The notes under the pieces: generated by a model | Database searches by the model: none | Seen by the model: only the letters and a program-made list of their open reading frames with translations | What the model was told of the DNA's origin: nothing | Assembly: GCF_000382205.1 (NCBI RefSeq) | Contig: NZ_KB907794.1 | Coordinates: forward strand, 106,081-170,080 | DNA: 64,000 bases | Origin: Dyadobacter beijingensis DSM 21582 | Lineage (GTDB): Bacteria > Bacteroidota > Bacteroidia > Cytophagales > Spirosomataceae | Direction of reading: 5' to 3' | Shown here: positions 1-7,728 of the stretch, piece after piece | Position numbering within the stretch: position 1 is the stretch's first letter | Layout of the letters: every line of letters begins with the position of its first letter | Program-made: the position numbers and the translations under genes

Positions 1-560
1 ACGCCTCCGCGCCGTGTTTGGGCCGCTATTTTGGTAAATATTTCCGCTGTCCAAAGCTCCGGCTGTGCCCTGGGATCGAACGCGTCGTAGAAAACAACGT
101 CAAAAAACCGCTCCGAAGTGAAATCCTGCAAAGCGGTTATTTCTTTTTGCAGGTGAAAAAATGGCGAAATGGCCGTTTCCTTACCCCACGGCGCATTGTG
201 AAGCTGCATAAAACCGGTTTCACCCGTCGCCTCCTCGTAGTTCAGCTGCGAGGCTTCCAGGGGAGAAACGGGGTATGCTTCCACGGAATTGTAGAAAACC
301 TGTTTTTGAAGGCTGTCGGCGAGCTTCCAGGCGAGGAATGCATTCAGCCCGGTGCCGAAACCCATTTCAAAAACATGGACCGGTCCCGAAGCATTTTCCA
401 GGACCGGCCTTAAACCGAGGTTGATATAAATGTGCTCCGATTCATTCAAAGCACCTTGCAACGAGTGGTATTGCTGTTTGAATTGCGCGCTGAACAACGA
501 ATGCGAGCCGTCTTCGGTAATGATGAAGCGTTCCAAATGGCCGGATATTTGTTTGGCCAA
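1..560 (-). CDS. mnmD: tRNA U34 methyltransferase MnmD-like, partial (3' end outside window)
   Basis: Reading the minus strand from a TTG at 558-560 gives an open frame that runs off the left edge. It carries the SAM-binding motif FEMGFGTGLNA (about residues 64-74) and the motif FYDAFDPRAQPELWT (about 157-171). Both are typical of the MnmD/DUF752 family, which methylates the aminomethyl group on the wobble uridine of some tRNAs. The N-terminal stretch ERFIITEDGSHSLF is also family-like. No ATG lies near the expected start, so I infer TTG; it begins only 5 nt after the stop of the upstream protease gene, which suggests co-transcription. Family assignment is by motif recognition; the C-terminal catalytic part is not seen. 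Confidence 0.82.
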   Translation of the reverse strand, partial: MAKQISGHLERFIITEDGSHSLFSAQFKQQYHSLQGALNESEHIYINLGLRPVLENASGPVHVFEMGFGTGLNAFLAWKLADSLQKQVFYNSVEAYPVSPLEASQLNYEEATGETGFMQLHNAPWGKETAISPFFHLQKEITALQDFTSERFFDVVFYDAFDPRAQPELWTAEIFTKIAAQTRRGG

Positions 561-565
561 AAGTA

Positions 566-1834
566 CTAAATCATTCTGCGCAGTGTGATCTGGGTGAAGA
601 AAATATCGCCTTTGCGCTTCACGAGCAGGTCGATATTCTTGCCGTCGCCGCGCTGCATGAGTTTGTATACTTCGCTGACGTTCATTTCCGAGGCCGAATG
701 GTCGTCGATAAACAGCAGCTGGTCGCCTTCCATGAGCCCTGCTTTGGCTGCCGGGGAATCATCCACGATATGGTTGACAATGTACGAGCGCAAATCCCTG
801 CCTTCCGCGCGGATCTCCATGCCACTCATATCATGCTCAAATTTTTCGCGCAGGCGGCTTTTGATCGGTTTCAGCACCATGTAGCGCTCGCCGTAGTTGA
901 ATGTCACCTTGAAGCGGCGCAGCAGTTCACAGCCGATATTGCCCTGCCGCTCTGCCCCAGCCTTGATTTTGGAGCCGAAAGCGATGCTATCCGGGAACGA
1001 CGCCACCACATTGTTGAGCTCGAACCGCCCCAGCCGCATTTTGTCCACCCGGCCGAGGTTACCATTGATCACGCCATTCAAGCCACGGCCCAATTGCGCC
1101 CGGATAACTTTTTCGGGTAACCGGAAAGTTTCTTTCGGGGTATTGTTGAGCAGCAATGCATGGCCTGCACCCGTGTCGATCAGCACGCGGATCGGGTGCT
1201 CGCGGCCGTCGGCGAAGAGCGTAACGGCATCGGTAAATGGCTTGGTATCCTCAATAATGATCGGGTGCTTATCGCCCTTGCTGGTTTTGTAGCGGTATTT
1301 GTCGGGGCGCATCAGCAGGATTTCTTTCCGTGCGAAATCGATGGTAACCACGAAGTTGTTGAAGATCTCATACCCGAAAATGCCGTGCACCGGCACGCCC
1401 ACATATTCGGAGAGCCGCAGGAAATCCTGTTCGAGGATCACGATATTCTGGTGGTTGGCTTTGAGCCTGCCCATCGCAAACCGGTTGTCGATCGCCACAT
1501 GCGCGGAGATGGACGTACCCTCGCCTGCGCCCGTGAGGTTAACCTTGCGGGTTAAACGCAGCTTGTCGGGTTTGAGGACATTCGGGTCGGTAATGATGAT
1601 GGAGCTAACGCCCGTGTCGAGGATAAAACGCAGGGAATCATTGTCGTTAATCTTCGCGTAAAGTAATATCAGGTTGGAATGCAGCTCGAAAGGGATACGT
1701 GCCGTTTTATGATTTTTATCTAAAAAATAACCATACTTTTCCTCTGATACAGGGGGAACGTCGCTGGGATGGCCGAATGTTAGGGTGTGGGTAAAAAGTA
1801 TGATCGCTGCTATAAACCACTTAGACGTTTTCAT
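566..1834 (-). CDS. Exported retropepsin-like aspartyl protease with C-terminal PDZ domain
   Basis: 422 residues. A hydrophobic N-terminus (about residues 7-21) looks like a signal peptide. Two aspartyl-protease motifs follow, FILDTGVSS (DTG about 73-75) and VLIDTGAGH (DTG about 220-222), so both catalytic aspartates sit in one chain as in a duplicated retropepsin fold. Residues about 345-420 form a PDZ domain (VDDSPAAKAGLMEGDQLL). The combination is common in Bacteroidota periplasmic or outer-membrane proteases; the substrate is unknown. The start is well fixed: a textbook Shine-Dalgarno AAAGGAGG lies at 1840-1847, 5 nt from the ATG, which is unusual for this phylum. mnmD follows 5 nt downstream. 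Confidence 0.85.
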   Translation of the reverse strand: MKTSKWFIAAIILFTHTLTFGHPSDVPPVSEEKYGYFLDKNHKTARIPFELHSNLILLYAKINDNDSLRFILDTGVSSIIITDPNVLKPDKLRLTRKVNLTGAGEGTSISAHVAIDNRFAMGRLKANHQNIVILEQDFLRLSEYVGVPVHGIFGYEIFNNFVVTIDFARKEILLMRPDKYRYKTSKGDKHPIIIEDTKPFTDAVTLFADGREHPIRVLIDTGAGHALLLNNTPKETFRLPEKVIRAQLGRGLNGVINGNLGRVDKMRLGRFELNNVVASFPDSIAFGSKIKAGAERQGNIGCELLRRFKVTFNYGERYMVLKPIKSRLREKFEHDMSGMEIRAEGRDLRSYIVNHIVDDSPAAKAGLMEGDQLLFIDDHSASEMNVSEVYKLMQRGDGKNIDLLVKRKGDIFFTQITLRRMI

Positions 1835-2136
1835 CGTGGCCTCCTTTCTTTAAGTGCTATGTTTCAGATTCCGCTATTTACATTACTACAAACACTCTGA
1901 TTATAAATGACTTGACTAGTAGATTTATATTCTTCCGTGTACGCTAAGTGTCGAATTCAGTCCAATCGGTTAATCAAGTAAAATTAAATGATTTTACATC
2001 AATAAAACACAAAAAAATCTCGATATGTGCAAATTTTCTGACATTTTTTTGATCATATATATATAATCATGCAAATGAGGAAAATATGGTACTTTTGTTG
2101 CGTAAAATGACTTTTTCCCACAATAAAAATTTTCTC
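1835..2136. other. Divergent intergenic region between protease gene and tpiA
   Basis: AT-rich spacer of about 300 bp between divergently transcribed genes. It holds the strong ribosome binding site of the protease gene at its left end (1840-1847) and the tpiA promoter at its right end (2090-2097). In between I see runs of T and A and a TATATATATA stretch near 2056-2065, but no open frame, RNA gene or clear inverted repeat. Confidence 0.5.
2090..2097 (+). promoter_or_regulatory. -7 promoter box of tpiA
   Basis: TACTTTTG matches the Bacteroidota -7 consensus TAnnTTTG. Transcription would start near 2104, giving a leader of about 33 nt before the ATG at 2137. No good -33 TTTG sits at the expected spacing, so only the -7 half is supported. 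Confidence 0.45.
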
Positions 2137-2898
2137 ATGCGAAAAAAAATTGTTGCCGGCAATTGGAAGATGAACAAGGTTCTGGATGAAGCAGTTGCGC
2201 TTACTTCAGAGTTGGTAAATATGGCCAAAGACGAGGTCCGTAATGATGCCAAAATCATCCTTTGCCCTCCTGCGATTTACCTTACTACCGTTAAAAAATA
2301 TATCGAGACAGAGCCTAATTTCGCCGTGGCTGCCCAAAACTGTTCGGATAAAGTTTCAGGCGCATTTACCGGAGAGATTTCCGCGCAAATGCTCCAATCG
2401 ATCGGTGTGGAATATGTGCTGATCGGCCACAGCGAGCGTCGTCAGTATTTCAACGAGACGAATGCGTTACTGGCTGAGAAGGTAAATACGGCTCTTTCTT
2501 TCGGCGTATCGCCTATTTTCTGCTGCGGCGAGTCGCTCGAACAGCGCCAGAATGAAGATTATATCGGTTTTGTGAAAAACCAGATCACCGAAAGCCTTTT
2601 CCACTTGTCGGAAGAGCAACTGAAATCGGTGGTGATCGCGTACGAGCCCATCTGGGCGATCGGCACCGGCCTGACGGCATCGGCTGAGCAGGCGCAGGAA
2701 ATGCACGCGGCATTGCGCGCGCACATCGCATCCAAGTATGGTGCGGAAGTGGCCGACGAAATTTCGATCCTTTACGGTGGCAGCGTAACGGCAGCCAGCG
2801 CTCCCGAGCTGTTCGCGTCGCCGGATATCGACGGCGGCCTCGTAGGTGGTGCTTCCCTGAAATCGCGGGAGTTCACGAATATCATCAAGGCGCGGTAG
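2137..2898 (+). CDS. tpiA: Triosephosphate isomerase
   Basis: Interconverts dihydroxyacetone phosphate and glyceraldehyde 3-phosphate in cytoplasmic glycolysis and gluconeogenesis. 253 residues, the usual family length. Visible motifs in order: the substrate-binding Asn and Lys in AGNWKMNK at the N-terminus, the catalytic His in VLIGHSERR, the catalytic Glu in AYEPIWAIGTG, and the phosphate loop ILYGGSV followed by GGLVGGASL. An in-frame ATG exists at 2086, but the promoter box at 2090-2097 lies downstream of it and the family begins MRKKIVAGNWK, so I chose 2137. It stands alone; a decamer-repeat element begins right after the stop. Confidence 0.97.
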   Translation: MRKKIVAGNWKMNKVLDEAVALTSELVNMAKDEVRNDAKIILCPPAIYLTTVKKYIETEPNFAVAAQNCSDKVSGAFTGEISAQMLQSIGVEYVLIGHSERRQYFNETNALLAEKVNTALSFGVSPIFCCGESLEQRQNEDYIGFVKNQITESLFHLSEEQLKSVVIAYEPIWAIGTGLTASAEQAQEMHAALRAHIASKYGAEVADEISILYGGSVTAASAPELFASPDIDGGLVGGASLKSREFTNIIKAR

Positions 2899-2900
2899 GC

Positions 2901-3060
2901 TTCGCGGTCAGGTGTGGTCGGGTGTGGTCAAGTGTTGTCATGTATAGTCAGAAATGGTCGGGAAGGAAATTTGTGTTGCCGTTCATGACAATTTCTGGCA
3001 ATCAATGACAATTCTTGACCACAAATGACCATTCCTGACCACCCTGATAACAACCGACCT
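2901..3060. repeat. Inverted pair of phased 10-bp repeat arrays (NGTCA / TGACN)
   Basis: Six direct units end in GGTCA-like cores at 2906-2910, 2916-2920, 2926-2930, 2936-2940, 2946-2950 and 2956-2960. After a 25-bp centre, inverted TGACM-like cores follow at 2986, 2996, 3006, 3016, 3026 and 3036, with weaker ones at 3046 and 3056. The spacing is exactly 10 bp throughout. Aligning the left arm with the reverse complement of the right arm by eye gives about 45 of 59 matches, including the spacer bases, so the arms form one long imperfect inverted repeat. It fills the gap between the convergent tpiA and OmpA-family genes. A second copy of this design lies at about 52021-52150. Function unknown. 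Confidence 0.85.
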
Positions 3061-3067
3061 TACCTGG

Positions 3068-4312
3068 TCACAATTCCGTAATCACAAACTCCACGCGGCG
3101 GTTCTTTTTCCGCTCTTCTTCGCTTCCTTTCGTGATTGGCCGGGTGCCGCCATAGCCTTTTGCTTCAATGCGGCCGGCATTAATGCCTTTTTCGGTCAGG
3201 TAGGTTTTGACCGCTTCCGCGCGCTGGCGGGAGAGTTCCAGGTTTTTGTCAAAATCGCCCACGTTGTCGGTATGGCCTTCTACGCGGATGCGGATGGCCG
3301 GGTTATCGAGCATTACCTCCACAAGGCGGTTCAGCTCCTCGAACGACTCCGATAGCAGGGTGTATTTCGATGTTTCGAAGTAAATATTCGGCAGAAGAAT
3401 GGTTTCCCCGACGATCAGCGGTGTGAGGTAGACATCCTTATCCAATGCCTCGGCAGACGAATCACCCGGCGCAAAGTTGAACGACGAGCCATAATAGCCG
3501 CGGGCCTGTACCCGGATTGTGTAGCTACCGCCAGCATCCAGGCCTACCCGGTATTTGCCCGACGACGATCTCACTTGCAGCGTATCGCCATTATCGACAT
3601 AGGAAATCTGCGCCGCGATCGGCTCCTTCGTTTTCGCATTATACACCGTTCCCCTCAAAACCGCCATCCCGGCATCCTTTTTTGCGGCTATTTCCGGCTT
3701 CTCCGGCGTTTTGAGGGCCGGTTTCGCGGCTGGCTTTTTAACAGGCGCCGGCGCTTTGGCTACGGGCTTTCCGGGTTTGGCAGCTTCTTTTTTCAGCGGG
3801 TTTTTAATATGGATTCCATAAAAATTCCATGATTGCAGCCCGCCCTGGCTTCTTCCCTCATAAAAATCAAACTCCTCGATACCCGGCGTTAATCTTTCGA
3901 AATAGGCCACAAAATCGACTGTGTCGCCCGAAGAAACATTCATTTTGGAAGTAGTAGGAATATTCTCGGCGCGGATGAATTTGTATTTCTTATCGATTTC
4001 ACCGGGTTTGTAGAGCCTCGTTTCGGGATCCAACCAGATCTGGCTTTCCTTCGTCTGCGGCAAGCCTCCCGGCACGCGGGAATCGGGTAGTGAAGGAAAG
4101 CCCGGCTGCGACCGGAATTGCGGCTGCTTCGGCGACTTATCGACGAATTGCAGGTGGATAATGGTATTGGCGTCGGTCAGTTCTACCCGTTTGATTTTCA
4201 CATACGGCGCCGACGATTCTTCTACTTTGGGGTTTTCAGTGATTTGCCCGAAGCTGGTATGGATGGATAGTAAAATGGCTCCAAAACAGGCCGAAAGCAA
4301 TTTGAAATGCAT
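3068..4312 (-). CDS. OmpA-family outer-membrane/peptidoglycan-binding protein
   Basis: 414 residues. An N-terminal signal peptide (about 1-22, ending SFGQ) is followed by a roughly 120-residue region of unknown fold, an Ala/Pro/Lys-rich linker (about 170-215), a carboxypeptidase-regulatory-like beta domain (LRGTVYNAKTKEPIAAQISY) and a C-terminal OmpA domain (about 310-414) with VEGHTDNVGD and KNRRVEFVI. The OmpA domain binds peptidoglycan, so the protein probably links the outer envelope to the wall. It is convergent with tpiA. The function of the N-terminal domain is not recognised. Confidence 0.88.
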   Translation of the reverse strand: MHFKLLSACFGAILLSIHTSFGQITENPKVEESSAPYVKIKRVELTDANTIIHLQFVDKSPKQPQFRSQPGFPSLPDSRVPGGLPQTKESQIWLDPETRLYKPGEIDKKYKFIRAENIPTTSKMNVSSGDTVDFVAYFERLTPGIEEFDFYEGRSQGGLQSWNFYGIHIKNPLKKEAAKPGKPVAKAPAPVKKPAAKPALKTPEKPEIAAKKDAGMAVLRGTVYNAKTKEPIAAQISYVDNGDTLQVRSSSGKYRVGLDAGGSYTIRVQARGYYGSSFNFAPGDSSAEALDKDVYLTPLIVGETILLPNIYFETSKYTLLSESFEELNRLVEVMLDNPAIRIRVEGHTDNVGDFDKNLELSRQRAEAVKTYLTEKGINAGRIEAKGYGGTRPITKGSEEERKKNRRVEFVITEL

Positions 4313-4395
4313 GGTGATATTGGGGTTTAAACAAATATCTGCAAGAACGCCCGAAAAGCGCTGATAGTTTGTTAAAAATTGTTAAACCCAGAAAG

Positions 4396-5148
4396 TCACT
4401 GGTTTACAGCGATAAAGCGCGCCCAGAACGACGGCTCGTAACGCTCCCACGCGTGGCATGCGAAGGGTAACTCATGGTGCGTGAGCTCGTAACTGGCCGC
4501 CGGGCTCTTCTCGAATGCGAACCGCAATGCCTCCGGCCATTTCGGCAGCGTCATGAAGATTTTCAACGGTTTCAGGCGCGTCGCTTCCTGGCAGAAAAGC
4601 ATGTCTTCATTGCCTTTCCAGGCCGGGTAAAAGGTATTGTAGATTTTGAGATAACGCAAAAATGCGGGTATGCGGCGCAGGGAAAGCCCACCGTTCAGCA
4701 CGACACGCTGCGTCGACAATGCGTCCGCGAAAATCTGTGCGGATCCGGCAGGAACGGTATCGTACTTCGGCTGGTGCAAGGAAGGCGCGCCGATGTAGTC
4801 GTACCCTTTCGCGCACCACGCCGTTAATTCGTCCCGGAAAACGAATGCATCGAGCTGGTAGATGAGGATGTATTCGTAGGCTGTAAACGTTTTGTAAAAA
4901 TCAATGGAGGTCATCAGCCGGTTGTAAGCATCGACGCTTTTGAAATAACTGTCTTCGAACGATTCGAATGCCAGTGCCGGATATTCCCCGCGCAACGCCG
5001 TCAGGTCGAGCGACGCAGGCTTGGCGATGACCACCGGATAGTTCCCCAGCACAGCCATGCATTGTTTCAGCGACATTTGCTCGGCATCCGTCATCGCCGA
5101 TTGGTAAACCGGGATCACCACTGCCACTAGCGATTTATTATCAGCCAT
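4396..5148 (-). CDS. DUF5672 family protein, glycosyltransferase-like
   Basis: 250 residues, no signal peptide or membrane segment. The N-terminus (VAVVIPVYQS) resembles the nucleotide-binding start of GT-A enzymes, and the middle contains YILIYQLDAFVF and GYDYIGAP, the hallmarks of DUF5672. GYDYIGAP is followed by NGGLSLRR and WKGNEDMLFCQ, both found in glycosyltransferases that read a nucleotide sugar. The donor and acceptor are unknown. It starts 21 nt after the GT2 gene upstream on the same strand (5170-6147), so the two probably form an operon acting on a surface saccharide. Confidence 0.75.
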   Translation of the reverse strand: MADNKSLVAVVIPVYQSAMTDAEQMSLKQCMAVLGNYPVVIAKPASLDLTALRGEYPALAFESFEDSYFKSVDAYNRLMTSIDFYKTFTAYEYILIYQLDAFVFRDELTAWCAKGYDYIGAPSLHQPKYDTVPAGSAQIFADALSTQRVVLNGGLSLRRIPAFLRYLKIYNTFYPAWKGNEDMLFCQEATRLKPLKIFMTLPKWPEALRFAFEKSPAASYELTHHELPFACHAWERYEPSFWARFIAVNQ

Positions 5149-5169
5149 TTACTTAAAAATCCAGTTCAA

Positions 5170-6147
5170 TTATTCCAACAAATCCCCGATGGCGGGCAGC
5201 CACCAATCCTTGCTGCTAAAACGGTAGTAGCCGCGGATGAGCTGGCTTAGCACGGGCGTCAGCCTTTTCAAACGGTTATCGGGCAAGGCGGCGCGGATAT
5301 AAAAATGCTTTTGCGCAAGGTACAGCTTAATAAGCTTCTCGCGTGGCACAAACGGCAGCGAACGCAGCAACAAATATAGTTCGTGCAGCTTGTCGGCCTT
5401 TTCTTCCAATGGGATCAGTTTCAGCTTCCGGTCACGTTTGAAGCGGTCGGAGAGCTGCACTTTTTCAATTTTATTACCAAAACCAACCTGCTGGCTGGAA
5501 TGAATGCGGTACGAAATGAGCGTTTCGGGAATGAAATCGATCTTGTTTTGCAGGCTCAGTACCACGGCGATCCACGCGTCGTGAATGAGGTCCTGCACAT
5601 GGGTGGGGAAAGGCATCAAGCGTTCGAGGGCCGATTTGCGGATCGCCAGGGTTGCACCGGTGACCACAAACCCGTTGAACAGGATTTCGTGCGGCTTGCC
5701 GCTATGCCACAGCTGCTGCCGCGCGCCATCGAATTCGATTTCCTGCCAGATCGTGCCGCCCGTCGGTTCGGAATCGTCGTTGATCTTTTCGGCGTCGCTG
5801 AACACGGCGTCGAGTTCGGGATTGGCGTTCAGGAACGCGAGCTGCTTCTGAACTTTGTCTTTCCGCCAGCGATCGTCCTGGTCGCAAAGGAAAATAATGT
5901 CGCCCGCGCAAAGCGAAAGGCATTTTTCGAAATTCTTCGTGGAGCCGAGATTTTCCTCGTTCACGTGAATCCGTATGGGAAATTTGCTTGTAGCTGCAAA
6001 AGATTTTATGATTTCAATCGTGTCGTCCTTCGATCTGTCGTCACAAACAACCAATTCGTCCACCGAAACCGTTTGCTCAGCAATGCTCTTCAACTGTTCG
6101 GGCAAGTACTTTGCCCCGTTGTAGGTACACATAGCCACTGAAATCAT
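5170..6147 (-). CDS. Family 2 glycosyltransferase
   Basis: 325 residues. The GT-A fold shows in ISVAMCTYNGAKYLPEQ at the N-terminus, VVCDDRSKDDT, the DxD-like FLCDQDDRW (about 90-100) and VTGATLAIRKSALERLMPFP, which is common in rhamnosyl- and related transferases. The longer reading from 6204 would add 19 residues overlapping the opposite gene's promoter region; the family begins at MISVAMCTYNG, so I chose 6147. It probably transfers a sugar to a cell-surface polysaccharide. The substrate cannot be read from the sequence. Confidence 0.88.
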   Translation of the reverse strand: MISVAMCTYNGAKYLPEQLKSIAEQTVSVDELVVCDDRSKDDTIEIIKSFAATSKFPIRIHVNEENLGSTKNFEKCLSLCAGDIIFLCDQDDRWRKDKVQKQLAFLNANPELDAVFSDAEKINDDSEPTGGTIWQEIEFDGARQQLWHSGKPHEILFNGFVVTGATLAIRKSALERLMPFPTHVQDLIHDAWIAVVLSLQNKIDFIPETLISYRIHSSQQVGFGNKIEKVQLSDRFKRDRKLKLIPLEEKADKLHELYLLLRSLPFVPREKLIKLYLAQKHFYIRAALPDNRLKRLTPVLSQLIRGYYRFSSKDWWLPAIGDLLE

Positions 6148-6166
6148 AATGTGTATCTGTATTTTA

Positions 6167-6174
6167 TATTTTTG
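6167..6174 (+). promoter_or_regulatory. Possible -7 promoter box for the 6259 gene
   Basis: TATTTTTG fits TAnnTTTG in the divergent gap between a minus-strand glycosyltransferase and the plus-strand gene at 6259. No TTG lies at the right distance upstream, so support is weak. Confidence 0.3.
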
Positions 6175-6258
6175 TAAAAGCTTCCCGGCCCGTTTATGAG
6201 CCATAAAGTTACACGGTTGAACCGGGGGATTAAAACAAAAGTTATTAAAAGCACCCGA

Positions 6259-6810
6259 ATGGCGTTACCAGAACAGCTCAAAAAGGCGATTATCCAGATG
6301 CCTGCCAAAGAAAAGGATAAGCTCCTGTTACGACTGATCACGAAAGACAAAACCCTGAGCGACCGGCTCCACTTCGAACTCATCGAAGACAGCGCCACGA
6401 TACCCGAACGACGCGAAGAGCTGATGGGCAGGATCGTGCGGACATCGAAATACAACCAGAACACGCCCGGATGGGTGCTGATGGACATGCGGGCGCTCAG
6501 CGGGGACATTGCCTACCATGTGAAAGTGACCAAAGACAAGACCGGCGGCATTGAACTGAACATTTTCCTGCTCAATACCTTTCTCGAAAGCTACTCCGAC
6601 GTGCTGCGTACCTACTCTTCGCGCGCCGATACCTGTGCATTGTACATTGCCAAAAAGGCCCAGGTGATCCTGAATGGCCTCAGCAAGCTTGATGAGGATT
6701 ACCGGGTAGATTATATCAAAGACACCAACCGGATGCTGGCGCTCGTGTACAGCCTCTGCTCCAAAATGTACGCCCGGCAAATGGAGCTGCCGCACGAGCT
6801 GGAATTTTAA
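6259..6810 (+). CDS. Conserved hypothetical protein, function unknown
   Basis: 183 residues from the ATG at 6259; an in-frame ATG at 6196 would add 21 basic residues but begins close to the box at 6167-6174 and overlaps no recognised domain. The protein is soluble, charged and mostly helical in character, with no signal peptide, membrane segment or catalytic motif I recognise. It is followed 17 nt later by a nicotinamidase-like gene on the same strand, so co-transcription is likely. I cannot assign a family. Confidence 0.65.
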   Translation: MALPEQLKKAIIQMPAKEKDKLLLRLITKDKTLSDRLHFELIEDSATIPERREELMGRIVRTSKYNQNTPGWVLMDMRALSGDIAYHVKVTKDKTGGIELNIFLLNTFLESYSDVLRTYSSRADTCALYIAKKAQVILNGLSKLDEDYRVDYIKDTNRMLALVYSLCSKMYARQMELPHELEF

Positions 6811-6827
6811 AACACGCCATTTAACCT

Positions 6828-7622
6828 ATGAAAAAGACCGCATTCCTGATCATCGACGCGCAATATGATTTTTGTAATCCAAACGGTACGCTGTTCGTAC
6901 CGGGAGCCGAAAAGGACGTGGAGCGCATGGCCAACCTCATTTCCCTCGAAGGCGACCGGATCGACGCGATCTTCCTTACGCTCGATACACACCAGGTGCT
7001 GGATATTGCGCACCCGCTTTTCTGGGAAGACCAGAACGGCAACACGGTAGCGCCGTTTACATTGATTTCAAGCAAATCGGTAGAAGCAGGAAAATGGGTG
7101 CCGCGGTACCATGCGGATTATGTGTTGAAATACCTGCAAACCCTCGAAGCCGGGGGCGAATTCCAGCATTTCATCTGGCCGGAGCACTGCCTCGTCGGCT
7201 CACGGGGCGCGGCACTGGACGAAACGCTGATGCACGCCGTGCTCGGCTGGGCGCACCGCACGCGCCGCGATTACCGGACTGTTTCAAAGGGTATGAACCC
7301 GCTGACGGAGCATTTCGGGGTTTTTAAAGCACAGGTACCGGTGGATCATGCGCCTGACACGGAACTCGACCAGCGCTTTCTGGATGAACTGAATGCATAT
7401 GACCGCGTACTGGTGGCCGGCGAGGCGCGCTCACACTGCGTAGCGACGAGCATCCGGCAGATTGTCCGGTATGCGCCGGCGCTTGCTCCGAAAGTAGTTG
7501 TATTGACCGATTGCATGTCGGACGTGCCCAATTTCGGCCATCTTGCCGATCCCATTTACGAGGAAGCGGCTGCGAGCGGCATGACATTTGTGAAAGCAAG
7601 CCAGGCTTTTACGGAAAAATAA
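6828..7622 (+). CDS. Nicotinamidase-like cysteine hydrolase (isochorismatase fold)
   Basis: 264 residues. The isochorismatase-fold triad is visible: Asp in FLIIDAQYDF (about residue 10), a Lys in HFGVFKAQV, and the nucleophilic Cys in VAGEARSHCVATS (about 207). DTHQVLDIAHP resembles the metal-binding D-x-H...H of nicotinamidases, which deamidate nicotinamide to nicotinate for NAD salvage. It is longer than the usual 200-residue enzyme and has an inserted region around 60-110. True nicotinamidase activity is therefore inferred, not certain. It lies 17 nt after an unknown gene, probably in the same transcript. Confidence 0.72.
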   Translation: MKKTAFLIIDAQYDFCNPNGTLFVPGAEKDVERMANLISLEGDRIDAIFLTLDTHQVLDIAHPLFWEDQNGNTVAPFTLISSKSVEAGKWVPRYHADYVLKYLQTLEAGGEFQHFIWPEHCLVGSRGAALDETLMHAVLGWAHRTRRDYRTVSKGMNPLTEHFGVFKAQVPVDHAPDTELDQRFLDELNAYDRVLVAGEARSHCVATSIRQIVRYAPALAPKVVVLTDCMSDVPNFGHLADPIYEEAAASGMTFVKASQAFTEK

Positions 7623-7728
7623 CCGGCGGATAACTGTCGCGGGTATCAAACTAAATGCTTTTGCTTTTGGTTATAATAGTATCACATCATCGTTCAAACT
7701 AATATCATTATCCATCGATAACCCCGCT

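Noticed and set aside
18..413. 131-residue plus-strand frame at the left edge
   Set aside because: Antisense to the MnmD-like gene, which has clear motifs.
2901..3060. CRISPR array
   Set aside because: Units are 10 bp with no long repeats or unique spacers, and the array reverses orientation at its centre. No cas gene is nearby.
5383..6141. 252-residue plus-strand open frame
   Set aside because: Fully antisense to a GT2 gene with intact motifs.
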